Of a stretch of DNA of 36,682 nucleotides, positions 1 to 7,539 are shown piece after piece; the first letter of the stretch is position 1; each line of letters opens with the position of its first letter. The translations under genes and the position numbers were made by a program. Source of the DNA: Rhodoferax sp. (GTDB lineage Bacteria > Pseudomonadota > Gammaproteobacteria > Burkholderiales > Burkholderiaceae_C); NCBI RefSeq assembly GCF_025356155.1, contig NZ_JANXUQ010000145.1:1-36682 (forward strand). Direction: 5' to 3'. The notes below the pieces were generated by a model. That model ran no database searches and was not told the DNA's origin. It worked only from the letters and a program-made list of their open reading frames with translations.

Positions 1-6
1 GCTAGT

Positions 7-29
7 GCAACATCTGTTCTGTAATTTCC
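7..29 (+). repeat. IS256 left terminal inverted repeat
   Basis: The segment begins gcaacatctgttctgtaa and pairs with 1374-1397 on the opposite strand, with a few mismatches and one one-base gap. It is the outermost block of homology found at the left end. Confidence 0.75.
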
Positions 30-159
30 CCGAGCAGTGAAACCGAGGAGTCGGACGGTTTCTGGTTTTGGATTTATTTAGTCAGGCCCCTGCCGGGCCG
101 CCGGAGGCACCCCCCCCGGCGTCTGGTGCAGAGCCTTATCCATCCAGAAAGAATCTATC

Positions 160-1338
160 ATGGCCCAACGAGCCGACCTCGAAGAAATCTCCCAGCCTTT
201 GCACGATGCCTATGCCTGCCTACTTGCCAACGGTCTTGATGGTGCGGGCGAAGCGCTGCGCATCCTCGTCAACGAAGCCTCGCGCATTGAACGCGCCCAG
301 CACCTGCAGGCCATGCCCTACGAGCGCAGCGCCCAGCGCGTCGATCAGGCCAACGGCTACAAGTCCAAGACCATGCTCACCCGCATGGGAGAAATCACCT
401 TTGAGGTGCCCCAGGTGAGAACCGCAGGTTTCTACCCCAGCGCGCTTGAGCGGGGCAGTCGCTCCGAGCAGTCGGTGAACCTGGCGCTGGCCGAAATGTA
501 CGTGCAAGGCGTCTCCACGCGCAAAGTCATTGAGGTGCTTCAAAAGCTGGTCGGCCCCGAGGTCAGCATCTCGTCTACCCAGATCAGCCGCTGCACACAA
601 AAACTCGATGAAGGCCTCAACGCCTGGCGCAATCGTCCGCTAGAAGAAACACCCTACCTGCTGCTCGATGCTCGCTATGAGCGTGTTCGGGAAGCCGGTC
701 AGGTAGTGGACTGCGCCGTGCTGGTCGCCGTAGGCGTCACGGCCAGCGGCCACCGGCGGGTGCTGGGTGTGTCGGTCGCATTATCCGAAGCCCAGGTCCA
801 CTGGCGGGCGTTTCTGGACAGTTTGATTCAACGCGGTCTACGTGGAGTCAAGTTCATTGCCAGCGACGATCACGCCGGACTCAAGGCCGCGCGCAAAGCC
901 ATGTTCGCTGGCGTGCCATGGCAACGCTGTCAGTTTCACTTGCAGCACAACGCACAGGGTTATGTCACCAAGCTCGATCAGCGAGTGCCCGTGTCGCGCA
1001 CGATCCGCTCGATCTTCAATGCGTCCGACGCCAACGAAGCAACCCGGCTGTTGGGCTTGGCCATGGAGGGTTGGCGCAGCGCGCATCCCAAGTTGGCGGC
1101 CTGGGCCGAAACGAATCTGACCGAGGGATTTACGGTGTTTGCATTGCCTGCGGAACACCGTGTGCGTATGCGTACGACCAACGGGCTGGAGCGGTTGAAC
1201 AAGGAGATCAAGCGAAGAACGCGCGTGGCCACGTTGTTCCCCAACACCGCCAGTTGCCTGCGCTTGGTCACCGCCATCCTGGCCGAACAAGATGAGGAGT
1301 GGATGACCGCAAAAATCTATCTGACCATGAAACCCTGA
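160..1338 (+). CDS. IS256-family (mutator-type) DDE transposase
   Basis: This 392-residue protein has the normal length for IS256 transposases and looks intact. It cuts and joins DNA at the element ends. The expected catalytic acids are D170 in LLLDARYERV, D236 in FIASDDHAGL and E344 in TTNGLERLNKEIKRR. The C-and-H signature WQRCQFH follows the second aspartate, as is usual in the family. The ATG at 160 was chosen because the protein then begins MAQRADLEEI and contains the whole family region. No frameshift or premature stop is visible, so the copy may be active. It is the only mobile-element gene in the window. Confidence 0.95.
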   Translation: MAQRADLEEISQPLHDAYACLLANGLDGAGEALRILVNEASRIERAQHLQAMPYERSAQRVDQANGYKSKTMLTRMGEITFEVPQVRTAGFYPSALERGSRSEQSVNLALAEMYVQGVSTRKVIEVLQKLVGPEVSISSTQISRCTQKLDEGLNAWRNRPLEETPYLLLDARYERVREAGQVVDCAVLVAVGVTASGHRRVLGVSVALSEAQVHWRAFLDSLIQRGLRGVKFIASDDHAGLKAARKAMFAGVPWQRCQFHLQHNAQGYVTKLDQRVPVSRTIRSIFNASDANEATRLLGLAMEGWRSAHPKLAAWAETNLTEGFTVFALPAEHRVRMRTTNGLERLNKEIKRRTRVATLFPNTASCLRLVTAILAEQDEEWMTAKIYLTMKP

Positions 1339-1373
1339 CGCCGCTTATTCACAACAGCCCAAAACCAGATTCC

Positions 1374-1397
1374 GGAAATTTACAGAAAAGAAGTTGC
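1374..1397 (-). repeat. IS256 right terminal inverted repeat
   Basis: Read on the minus strand it begins gcaacttcttttctgtaa, matching the left end at 7-29. It lies 35 bases after the transposase stop codon. An inner block, ccaaaaccaga at 1359-1369, also pairs with 61-71. Confidence 0.75.
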
Positions 1398-2228
1398 TTT
1401 ATCGGCGCGGTACGTAACAGGGTCGAGTGTGCAGTGTTGATTCAGTGCGCCCGGCAGATCAAACTGGCGAGGGGGCTTTTCTGAACTCGAAAAGACGGTA
1501 GAGGTTAAATTGGTCTTTTGCAACATTGGACAGTGCAAGCTCGCTGCGGGAGACGAAGAACGGGGTATTGCGCCCAAACGTCGTTGCCTTCACTTCGATA
1601 GATCGTTCCTGGCCATCCGACTCAAGGGAGAGTACGTCGTAACCCAGTCCATCGCCTTTTGATTGGGAGACGTGATCTACCCGGTCCGCGAGGCGGGGTT
1701 GCCCCAGTGCAATCAATCGCCAGTGCTCGAACTGTAAGATGAATTGTTCGCCAGCAAGGCCGAAAGACTGGTTCAGGGCTTCGCGCTCCAGATAGTCTCG
1801 CTTCATGCCACTGAAAAGTAGCGGATCGGCGGGTTCGGCCACCCCGAGTTGGCATTGTGGTGCATCGGATTTCACTCTTGTGAAGTCCGTCACGGTAGGC
1901 AAAACCGCCGGTTGCTCTACCGCTGCAGGCGCCACTTTGTCCAAGGCCGTCTTGCCGCGAACCTGCTCGTCTGCAATGATGGCCAGAAGTGGTTGATAGT
2001 TCACACGGGGCTTGTCACCACGTACGTATGGCAGCCCAAGATCAATCATCAGCTGCGCTGGTGTTGCCGTGTTTGAATTCAATGGATCCATCGCAGCGGT
2101 TGTTTGGCTGGGGCTGAAGTCTTCGGCGTTGCTCGGTCTTGCTGCAGGTTTGACCCGCCAGCTCCAATGGTGAGCATTTGTAGATAGTCCGCAACAATGG
2201 CCTCTACTTCTTCTCGTGACCAGTCCAT
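1398..2228 (-). pseudogene. DUF3883-domain protein, broken by three frameshifts
   Basis: Reading the minus strand from an ATG at 2228 ([20 protein letters not shown]) gives a protein that jumps frame three times. Each jump is repaired by removing one base: an extra A at 2166/2167, an extra G near 2052, and one base in the five-G run 1471-1475. After repair the text runs ELAGQ, then SIEFKHGNTSAVMIDLGLPY, then KPRVNYQPLLA. It ends in the DUF3883 signature GYDVLSLESDG..RSIEVKATTFG, then QFDLPGAL and LDPVTYRA, next to the IS end. DUF3883 has a nuclease-like fold and often occurs in defence or restriction-linked proteins; that role is not shown here. Whether the IS removed the last residues is unknown. 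The longest single open frame (2091-1459) begins inside the gene. Confidence 0.85.
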
Positions 2229-2353
2229 CGCACGCCCTGAAAAAAGTTGTTGGCGAGCCGCTATCCTGTATTGGGGCGGCTGCGCCCGCGCAACCCGTGC
2301 CCCCAAGGCCGGATAAACTCCCCTCCTCAGGCCCCAACCCCATTAGGAACACC

Positions 2354-2872
2354 ATGGCATCCGTAAACAAAGTCATTCTGGTCGGCAATTGCGGCCGCGA
2401 CCCCGAAATCCGCTACCTGCCGTCTGGCCAGGCCGTGGCCAACGTCAGCGTGGCCACCAGCACCCGCCGCAAGGACAAAAACACTGGCGAAAGCATTGAA
2501 TCCACCGAGTGGCACCGCGTCACCTTTTACGACCGCCTGGCTGAAATCGCCGGCGAATACGTGCGCAAAGGCCGCCCTATTTATGTCGAAGGCCGCCTCA
2601 AATACGGCAAATACACGGACCAGGCCGGTGTCGAAAAGAGCACGGTGGACATCATTGCCACCGAGTTGCAATTGCTGGGCGGCCGCGAAGGCATGGGCGG
2701 CCCCGGTGGTGATGGTGGCGACGAAGGCGGTGGCGGCGCTCCGGCTCCCCGTCGCATGGCACCCAGCGCACCCGCTGCGCCACGTGCATCCGCAGCGCCT
2801 GCCCCCCGCCAGGCGCCCCCACCGCGCCCGGCCAGCGGCTTTGATGACATGGACGACGACATCCCGTTTTGA
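2354..2872 (+). CDS. ssb: Single-stranded DNA-binding protein SSB
   Basis: SSB coats single-stranded DNA in replication, recombination and repair, and recruits partner proteins through its acidic tip. The 172-residue product has an N-terminal OB fold (residues 1 to about 110: [53 protein letters not shown]). A Gly-, Pro- and Ala-rich flexible linker follows. The C-terminal tip DDMDDDIPF is the classic partner-binding peptide. The ATG at 2354 gives the family N-terminus [11 protein letters not shown]; the frame stays open upstream to 2216, but that part has no family resemblance. The broken DUF3883 gene is transcribed away from it across 2229-2353, which must hold the ssb promoter. No clear promoter boxes were recognised there. 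Confidence 0.98.
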   Translation: MASVNKVILVGNCGRDPEIRYLPSGQAVANVSVATSTRRKDKNTGESIESTEWHRVTFYDRLAEIAGEYVRKGRPIYVEGRLKYGKYTDQAGVEKSTVDIIATELQLLGGREGMGGPGGDGGDEGGGGAPAPRRMAPSAPAAPRASAAPAPRQAPPPRPASGFDDMDDDIPF

Positions 2873-2961
2873 TGCCTTTGAAGCGGGTTTATGCCCAATT
2901 TGGGGTTTTCAATGCGATTCATATTGAAAATTTGCTTGTAGCCCTCGTGCAATATGGGCAT

Positions 2962-2984
2962 GTTGCTATAAAAAAAGTAGCAAC
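2962..2984. repeat. Dyad with GCTAY-N7-RTAGC core, copy 1
   Basis: Perfect 7-bp arms (gttgcta at 2962-2968, tagcaac at 2978-2984) flank an A-rich loop. The 17-bp core is 2965-2981. It lies about 90 bases after the ssb stop. No T-run follows, so it is not a typical terminator. The same spaced core recurs at 7409, 13345, 33527 and 35045. Confidence 0.7.
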
Positions 2985-2987
2985 TGC

Positions 2988-3642
2988 GTGGTGGCTGCTG
3001 TGCGTATGTGCAGCCGTCTGGGCGCAACCTGCCCCCACCCGCCTGACCCTGCCCTGCTGGCCACTCTGCCCGCCGCAGCCCTGATATACCGCCAGGGCCA
3101 TGTGCGCGAGGCCGCTGCCACGTATGTCTTCGACCCCGGCGCAGAGATGTTATTTGGCCAGGCCATTTCGCCCGCCAACGCGTTGGGGCGGCTGGTCATA
3201 GCCATGCCCCAGACCAAAGAACTCCCTTGGCTGGCACGAAGCGCACTTCCTTCCCAAGCTATCGTTCTCCGCGACCCAACGGCGTAGGTATTGCCGCCTG
3301 GCGCCACGCAAGCGACAACAGACACGGGAGAGCTCACGCACAACTGGAACAAGGGGACCTATGTGATCGACAGCCCCCGCACCCAGGCGGCGATGGGCTG
3401 GCTGGGGAATGATTTCACTGGGTACCAGGGCGATACCGAAGAGCAACCGGCAGTTACCTTTCAATGTTGAGCCGTTGGAGGGGGAAATCAGGATTCGTGC
3501 CAGCAAAGGCCTGACTCTCAGTAAGCGTGATGCGCAGCAGAATGCTAAAGATGTTCCCATATTGTTCCGAGATGGCACCTACACCATTAAATTGGACAAC
3601 ACGTTACCAACAAATTGGTTGTTCCTGCGTGGAGCGCCCTGA
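2988..3642 (+). pseudogene. Remnant of a secreted glycosidase-like protein (C-terminal part)
   Basis: The segment reads as the C-terminal part of a larger protein with no proper start. Frame one gives ALIYRQGHVREAAATYVFDP, then MLFGQAISPANALGRLVIA, and hits an in-frame TAG at 3285-3287. The same frame continues beyond it with DTGELTHNWNKGTYVIDSPR and TQAAMGWLGND. At about 3408-3412 the text jumps frame to ISLGTRAIPKSNRQLPFNVE and runs to the stop at 3642 (YTIKLDNTLPTNWLFLRGAP). The jump looks like an internal deletion joining two conserved blocks. The DTGEL...IDSPRTQ pattern resembles, from memory, a C-terminal region of bacterial secreted glycoside hydrolases; the exact family is not certain. 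There is a nonsense codon, a missing 5' part and a deletion, so it is almost certainly non-functional. Confidence 0.7.
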
Positions 3643-3681
3643 CAATAGATCGCGACGCGAATAGTTTTATGGAAGGAAGTC

Positions 3682-5092
3682 ATGGACGTGAAGTGACGAC
3701 GCAGGCTGTGGGGCAGGGCCGCACTGCTGAGCGTATGGGTTGCGGCCTGCGGTGGAGGCCAGTCGGGCGGAGGGGCGGCGCCGGTGTCGGTGTCAGAAGT
3801 TCAAGTGACATCCTCCGTATCGTCACAGCGGGTTGGCATCGGAATCGGTGGGTTGGGCGATTGGGACAGGAGTTTTGCGATGGCCGACCTGGGCCGGGAA
3901 TCGCAGGCACGTGGCTTGGACTGGTCCTACGACGTTGCCGCCGATGTCGATGGCAACCCCGGCAAAGACTTTCAACTGATTTTCTCCATTACAAAAATTG
4001 GGGCCAGAACCTACAAACTGGTGTTCAGTGGTCGTGCTACCGTATCCGCGGGCGGCGCCGGTAGCGTGCAAAAAGCAATATCCACCTCTGGCGACCGGGC
4101 TACGCCACCGACGGCTCGGCGCTGTTCACCGGTGAGTCCCTTGCCGCAATGCAGAAGTTCAAACTCGTTCGTGGCATGGATTTTTTCAGTGCCAACACCA
4201 ACTCCCAGAAGCGGTGGTCAGAGCGCACCAAGCCCAACTTTTTTGGATTCACCGGGGACAGTGGCCAAAGTTGGGAGCTATTCATCGCAATGGCCAACGC
4301 GACCAATCGCGACGTGTGGCTGAACGTCCCGGTGCAAGCGGACGACGACTACATACGCAAGTTGGCACAGTTGGTGAAGTACGGTATGGAGGCGGGGTGC
4401 TGCTCACTACAACACCGCAATTGATACCAAAGATACCAGCGTCGCCACACTGGAGGGCTATTTTTCGACGCTCCCGAATGCGGAATTTGCCGAAATCTCA
4501 GCCACCGATTCTATTTGGACGCATGGTTTTGGCGCAGGACATCTGGGACAAAGCGGGCGGGGATGAACTGGTGTACTACGTATACAGCAGCACAGCGCCC
4601 TGGAGCTTCGCCAACGAGCTGGTGCAGCAGGTGGTGTCAGACACCAGTTCCGTCAAGTTGCAGGCCATAGACACGATCAATGGCAAGGCGAAACTTGCAG
4701 CAAGCTTGGGTAGCTTGGTGCCCGCGACAATCTATCTGAAAGACCTTGCGTCCCAAGCCATTGGAGCCAACGGTGCGGGCTGGGCGCTGAACGGCACGGC
4801 ATACCTGTTGCGGCCAACCGCCGGCAGCCCTTGCAATTTGCTGCCCGTGCGTGCGGCCGCCGCAGGCAAATACCAAATATCGCCCAACATCGGCAGCACG
4901 GTCTCAGGCTCGGTGACGCTGTACGTCAACGGCACCAAAAGCGGTAACATCAATATCGGCGCTAACGCGCGTGATAGTGCGGCCTTGCGTTCCAAAGTAA
5001 CCGTGAGCTTGCCTGCAGGTCTTTCGGTGTTGCGCCTGGATTCGCCAAAAGGTTCCTCTGACATCCTTGTCAAAGACGTCGTTGTGGAGTGA
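3682..5092 (+). pseudogene. Degraded glycosidase-like lipoprotein gene with C-terminal beta-sandwich-like domain
   Basis: From ATG 3682 the frame reads MDVK and then a TGA stop (3694-3696). It goes on with RRRLWGRAALLSVWVAACGG, a convincing lipoprotein signal with its lipobox Cys at 3748-3750, and then RVGIGIGGLGDWDRSFAMAD. The frame changes at the A-run 4070-4074 and continues as NIHLWRPGYATDG, FKLVRGMDFFSANTNSQKRW and RDVWLNVPVQADDDYIRKLA. It changes again near 4390 and near 4525. The last part (about 4525-5092) stays open, with GGDELVYYVYSSTAPW and a terminal segment (GKYQISPNIGSTVSGSVTLY through LVKDVVVE) like the small carbohydrate-binding modules of secreted enzymes. The WLNVP..ADDDYIRKLAQLV pattern resembles secreted glycosidase-like proteins. 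One nonsense codon and about three frame changes make function unlikely. The family call is from memory. Confidence 0.7.
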
Positions 5093-5120
5093 GGACCGCA
5101 GACCTGCGGAATATGCAATC

Positions 5121-6146
5121 ATGAACAGAAACATCCTCGTCACCGGCGGCGCCGGCTACATCGGCAGCCACACCTGTGTGGAACTGCTCAACGCTGGTTA
5201 TGCGGTCACCGCGTTCGACAACTACTGCAACAGCAAACCCGAAGCCCTGAATCGCGTGGAGCGCATCACTGGCAAAACACTCATCCGGGTGCAGGGTGAT
5301 GTGCGTGACCGTGCATCGCTAGAAGCGGCGTTGCGCAGCAGCGGTTCCACGGCCGTCATCCACTTCGCCGGCCTCAAGGCCGTGGGCGAGTCAGGTGAGA
5401 AGCCTTTGGCCTACTACGACAACAACGTCGTGGGCACGCTGCGACTGCTGGAAGCCATGCAGGCTTGCGGTGTCAAATCCATGGTGTTCAGCTCGTCGGC
5501 TACCGTATACGGTGAGCCGAAGTTCCTGCCCTATATCGAAGACCACCCCTTCGCCCCGACCAATCCTTATGGCCGCACCAAGCTGGTGGTGGAAGACATG
5601 CTGCGCGATGCCTTCGCCAGCGACGCCAGTTGGAAGTTTTCCATCCTGCGCTACTTCAACCCGGTTGGCGCACATGCCAGCGGGCTGATTGGCGAAGACC
5701 CCCAGGGTGTGCCCAATAACCTGATGCCTTTTGTGGCCCAGGTAGCCGTGGGCAAGCGGGCATCGCTGAACGTCTTTGGCGACGACTATGACACGCCAGA
5801 CGGCACCGGTGTGCGCGACTACATCCACGTCACCGACCTTGCCGAAGGCCACCTGCGGGCCCTGCAGTGGATGGCCGGCGCAAGCGCTGGTCTGTGCCGT
5901 GCCTTTAACCTGGGTGCCGGGGTGGGCTACAGCGTACTGGAGATGGTGCGTGCCTTTGAAGCCGCCAGCGGCAAGGCCGTGCCTTACACCGTCAAACCGC
6001 GCCGCGCCGGGGATCTGGCGGGCTTTCATGCCAATGCGGATGCCGCCCGGCAAGTACTGGGCTGGCAGGTGAGCCGCGATCTGCAAACCATGTGTGCCGA
6101 CACCTGGCGCTGGCAAAGCAATAACCCCCAGGGTTACGTCAGCTAG
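5121..6146 (+). CDS. galE: UDP-glucose 4-epimerase GalE
   Basis: GalE interconverts UDP-glucose and UDP-galactose in the cytoplasm, using tightly bound NAD. The 341-residue product matches the usual length of about 338. It begins with the Rossmann signature NILVTGGAGYIGSHTCVELL, carries VIHFAGLKAVGESGEKPLAY, and has the short-chain dehydrogenase Ser (FSSSATVYG) and the Tyr/Lys pair in TNPYGRTK. LRYFNPVGAHASGLIGEDP and DGTGVRDYIHVTDLAEGH are also typical. The ATG at 5121 gives the canonical N-terminus; the longer open frame from 5067 adds unrelated residues. It starts 28 bases after the decayed lipoprotein gene and lies 145 bases before the nucleotidyltransferase gene on the same strand. It probably supplies sugar nucleotides for surface glycans. 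Confidence 0.97.
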   Translation: MNRNILVTGGAGYIGSHTCVELLNAGYAVTAFDNYCNSKPEALNRVERITGKTLIRVQGDVRDRASLEAALRSSGSTAVIHFAGLKAVGESGEKPLAYYDNNVVGTLRLLEAMQACGVKSMVFSSSATVYGEPKFLPYIEDHPFAPTNPYGRTKLVVEDMLRDAFASDASWKFSILRYFNPVGAHASGLIGEDPQGVPNNLMPFVAQVAVGKRASLNVFGDDYDTPDGTGVRDYIHVTDLAEGHLRALQWMAGASAGLCRAFNLGAGVGYSVLEMVRAFEAASGKAVPYTVKPRRAGDLAGFHANADAARQVLGWQVSRDLQTMCADTWRWQSNNPQGYVS

Positions 6147-6291
6147 CCCGCACGCGGACCTGCCAACGCCGGGCTGGTCCATGGTGTACACAGTTTCACA
6201 CCTTCTAGCGCGAACCGTCATTTCCCAGCGTTAAACTGACTGCCCGAGGAGGTGTCGTCGAGACCCCTTTTCCCATTGCAGGGAGGACAGT

Positions 6292-7395
6292 TTGACAAAA
6301 GGCATGATTTTGGCCGCTGGGCAGGGCACACGCGTGCGCCCGCTCACCAAAGATTTACCCAAGCCCATGGTGCCGCTACTGGGCAAGCCAGTCATGGAAT
6401 ACCTGATCGAGCACATGGCACGCCATGGCATACGCGAGATCATGGTCAACGTCGCCTACCACCACCGCAAGATCGAGCACTACTTTGGCGATGGCAGCCG
6501 CTGGGGCGTCGAAATTGGCTATTCCTACGAAGGCGTGCTGGACCACGGCGACATCCTGCCGCGCCCCCGCGGTTCGGCCGGTGGCATGCGCCACATCCAG
6601 GATTTTTCGGGCTTCTTTGACGAGACCACGCTGGTACTGTGCGGCGATGCGCTGATTGACCTAGACATCGGTGCAGCCGTGCACGAGCACAAGGAGAAAG
6701 GCGCCGTGGCCAGTGTGGTGGCGCTCGACGTACCGCCCGACCAGGTGCAGTATTACGGCATTGTGGTGCCCGACAAGGAAGGCCGCGTGCAGTCTTTCCA
6801 GGAGAAACCCCGCCCCGAAGACGCCAAGTCTACGCTGGCCAGCACCGGCATCTATTTGTTTGAGCCCAGCGTGGTGGATCTGATTCCGTCGGCACAAAAC
6901 TTTGACATCGGCTCGCAGCTGTTTCCCATGCTGGTAGAGCAAGGGCTACCCTTTTTTGTGCAAAACCGCTTCTTTAACTGGATCGACATTGGCCGGGTCA
7001 GCGACTACTGGTCGGTGCTGCAACGCGTCTTGCGCGGCCAGGTGGCCCATATGAACATGCCCGGCCGCGAAGTGCGCCCTGGCGTATGGGTGGGTTTGAA
7101 CACCCGCATTGACTGGGACCGGGTGGAGATCGAAGGGCCGGTCTACATCGGTTCCAGCGTCAAGGTCGAACCCGGCGCCCGCATCATAGGTCCCACCTGG
7201 ATTGGCCACGGCAGCCACATCCGCGACGGCGCGACGGTGACACGCTGCGTGCTGTTTGACTACACCCGCATCGGCCAGGGTATGGCGTTCTCGGAAATGG
7301 TTGTTTCGCCCGACTACTGTGTCGACAACAAGGGTGGTGCGGTCTACCGTGGTGACGACAACTGCCTGCTGCGCTGGAGTGATGCGAGGGCTTAG
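6292..7395 (+). CDS. Sugar-phosphate nucleotidyltransferase with C-terminal left-handed beta-helix
   Basis: The enzyme is expected to join a sugar 1-phosphate to an NTP, giving an NDP-sugar for glycan synthesis. The N-terminal domain (about residues 1-235) opens with the nucleotide-binding motif MILAAGQGTRVRPLTKDLPK and has the metal-binding type segment LCGDALIDLDIG and FQEKPRPEDA. The C-terminal part (about 250-350) has hexapeptide-like repeats (GVWVGLNTRIDWDRVEIEGP, VYIGSSVKVEPGARIIGP). The start is TTG at 6292, five bases after a strong GGGAGGA (6281-6287); the next in-frame ATG at 6304 is too far from that site. At 367 residues it fits the mannose-1-phosphate guanylyltransferase / glucose-1-phosphate thymidylyltransferase-like group. 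The sugar and base specificity cannot be read from sequence. A two-way terminator follows. Confidence 0.9.
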   Translation: MTKGMILAAGQGTRVRPLTKDLPKPMVPLLGKPVMEYLIEHMARHGIREIMVNVAYHHRKIEHYFGDGSRWGVEIGYSYEGVLDHGDILPRPRGSAGGMRHIQDFSGFFDETTLVLCGDALIDLDIGAAVHEHKEKGAVASVVALDVPPDQVQYYGIVVPDKEGRVQSFQEKPRPEDAKSTLASTGIYLFEPSVVDLIPSAQNFDIGSQLFPMLVEQGLPFFVQNRFFNWIDIGRVSDYWSVLQRVLRGQVAHMNMPGREVRPGVWVGLNTRIDWDRVEIEGPVYIGSSVKVEPGARIIGPTWIGHGSHIRDGATVTRCVLFDYTRIGQGMAFSEMVVSPDYCVDNKGGAVYRGDDNCLLRWSDARA

Positions 7396-7406
7396 GTCTT
7401 TGCATG

Positions 7407-7427
7407 GCGCTACAGTTTATGTAGCGC
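7407..7427. repeat. Dyad with GCTAY-N7-RTAGC core, copy 2
   Basis: Perfect 7-bp arms, gcgctac at 7407-7413 and gtagcgc at 7421-7427, flank a 7-base loop; the 17-bp core is 7409-7425. It lies 11 bases after the stop of the nucleotidyltransferase gene, ahead of the main terminator. Confidence 0.7.
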
Positions 7428-7480
7428 TATACGCTTATTTCACGAGGGCTAGCGGCACTTTTACTTCTGAGTGATCATAA

Positions 7481-7523
7481 AAAAGGCTCTATAAACCCCG
7501 TTTTGGGGTTTATAGAGCCTTTT
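7481..7523. terminator. Strong bidirectional Rho-independent terminator
   Basis: A perfect 19-bp stem pairs 7481-7499 with 7505-7523 around the loop gtttt. The arms carry four A on the outer left and four T on the outer right, so the hairpin works as a terminator in both directions. It sits between the convergent nucleotidyltransferase (plus) and RND transporter (minus) genes. Confidence 0.93.
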
Positions 7524-7539
7524 GCAATTGACTACCTGG

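Larger units (their letters stand above)
7..1397 (+). mobile_element. IS256-family insertion sequence
   Basis: The element consists of one transposase gene between imperfect terminal inverted repeats. The left repeat (7-29) matches the reverse complement of the right repeat (1374-1397) at about 20 of 23 positions. A second inner matching block of 11 bases lies at 61-71 on the left and 1359-1369 on the right. The left end has about 25 extra bases between the two blocks. The outer limits are approximate. Only six bases of left flank are present, so a target duplication, usually 8-9 bp in this family, cannot be checked. The right end abuts the 3' end of a broken DUF3883-type gene. Confidence 0.85.

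Noticed and set aside
1459..2388. 309-codon minus-strand frame taken as one intact gene
   Set aside because: Its first 100 codons lie in the wrong frame for the DUF3883 relatives and overlap the ssb 5' region. The true gene changes frame three times, so it is listed as a pseudogene.
6145..6175. Inverted repeat agcccg/cgggct as a terminator after galE
   Set aside because: The arms are only six bases with a 19-base loop and no T-run; the next gene is on the same strand.
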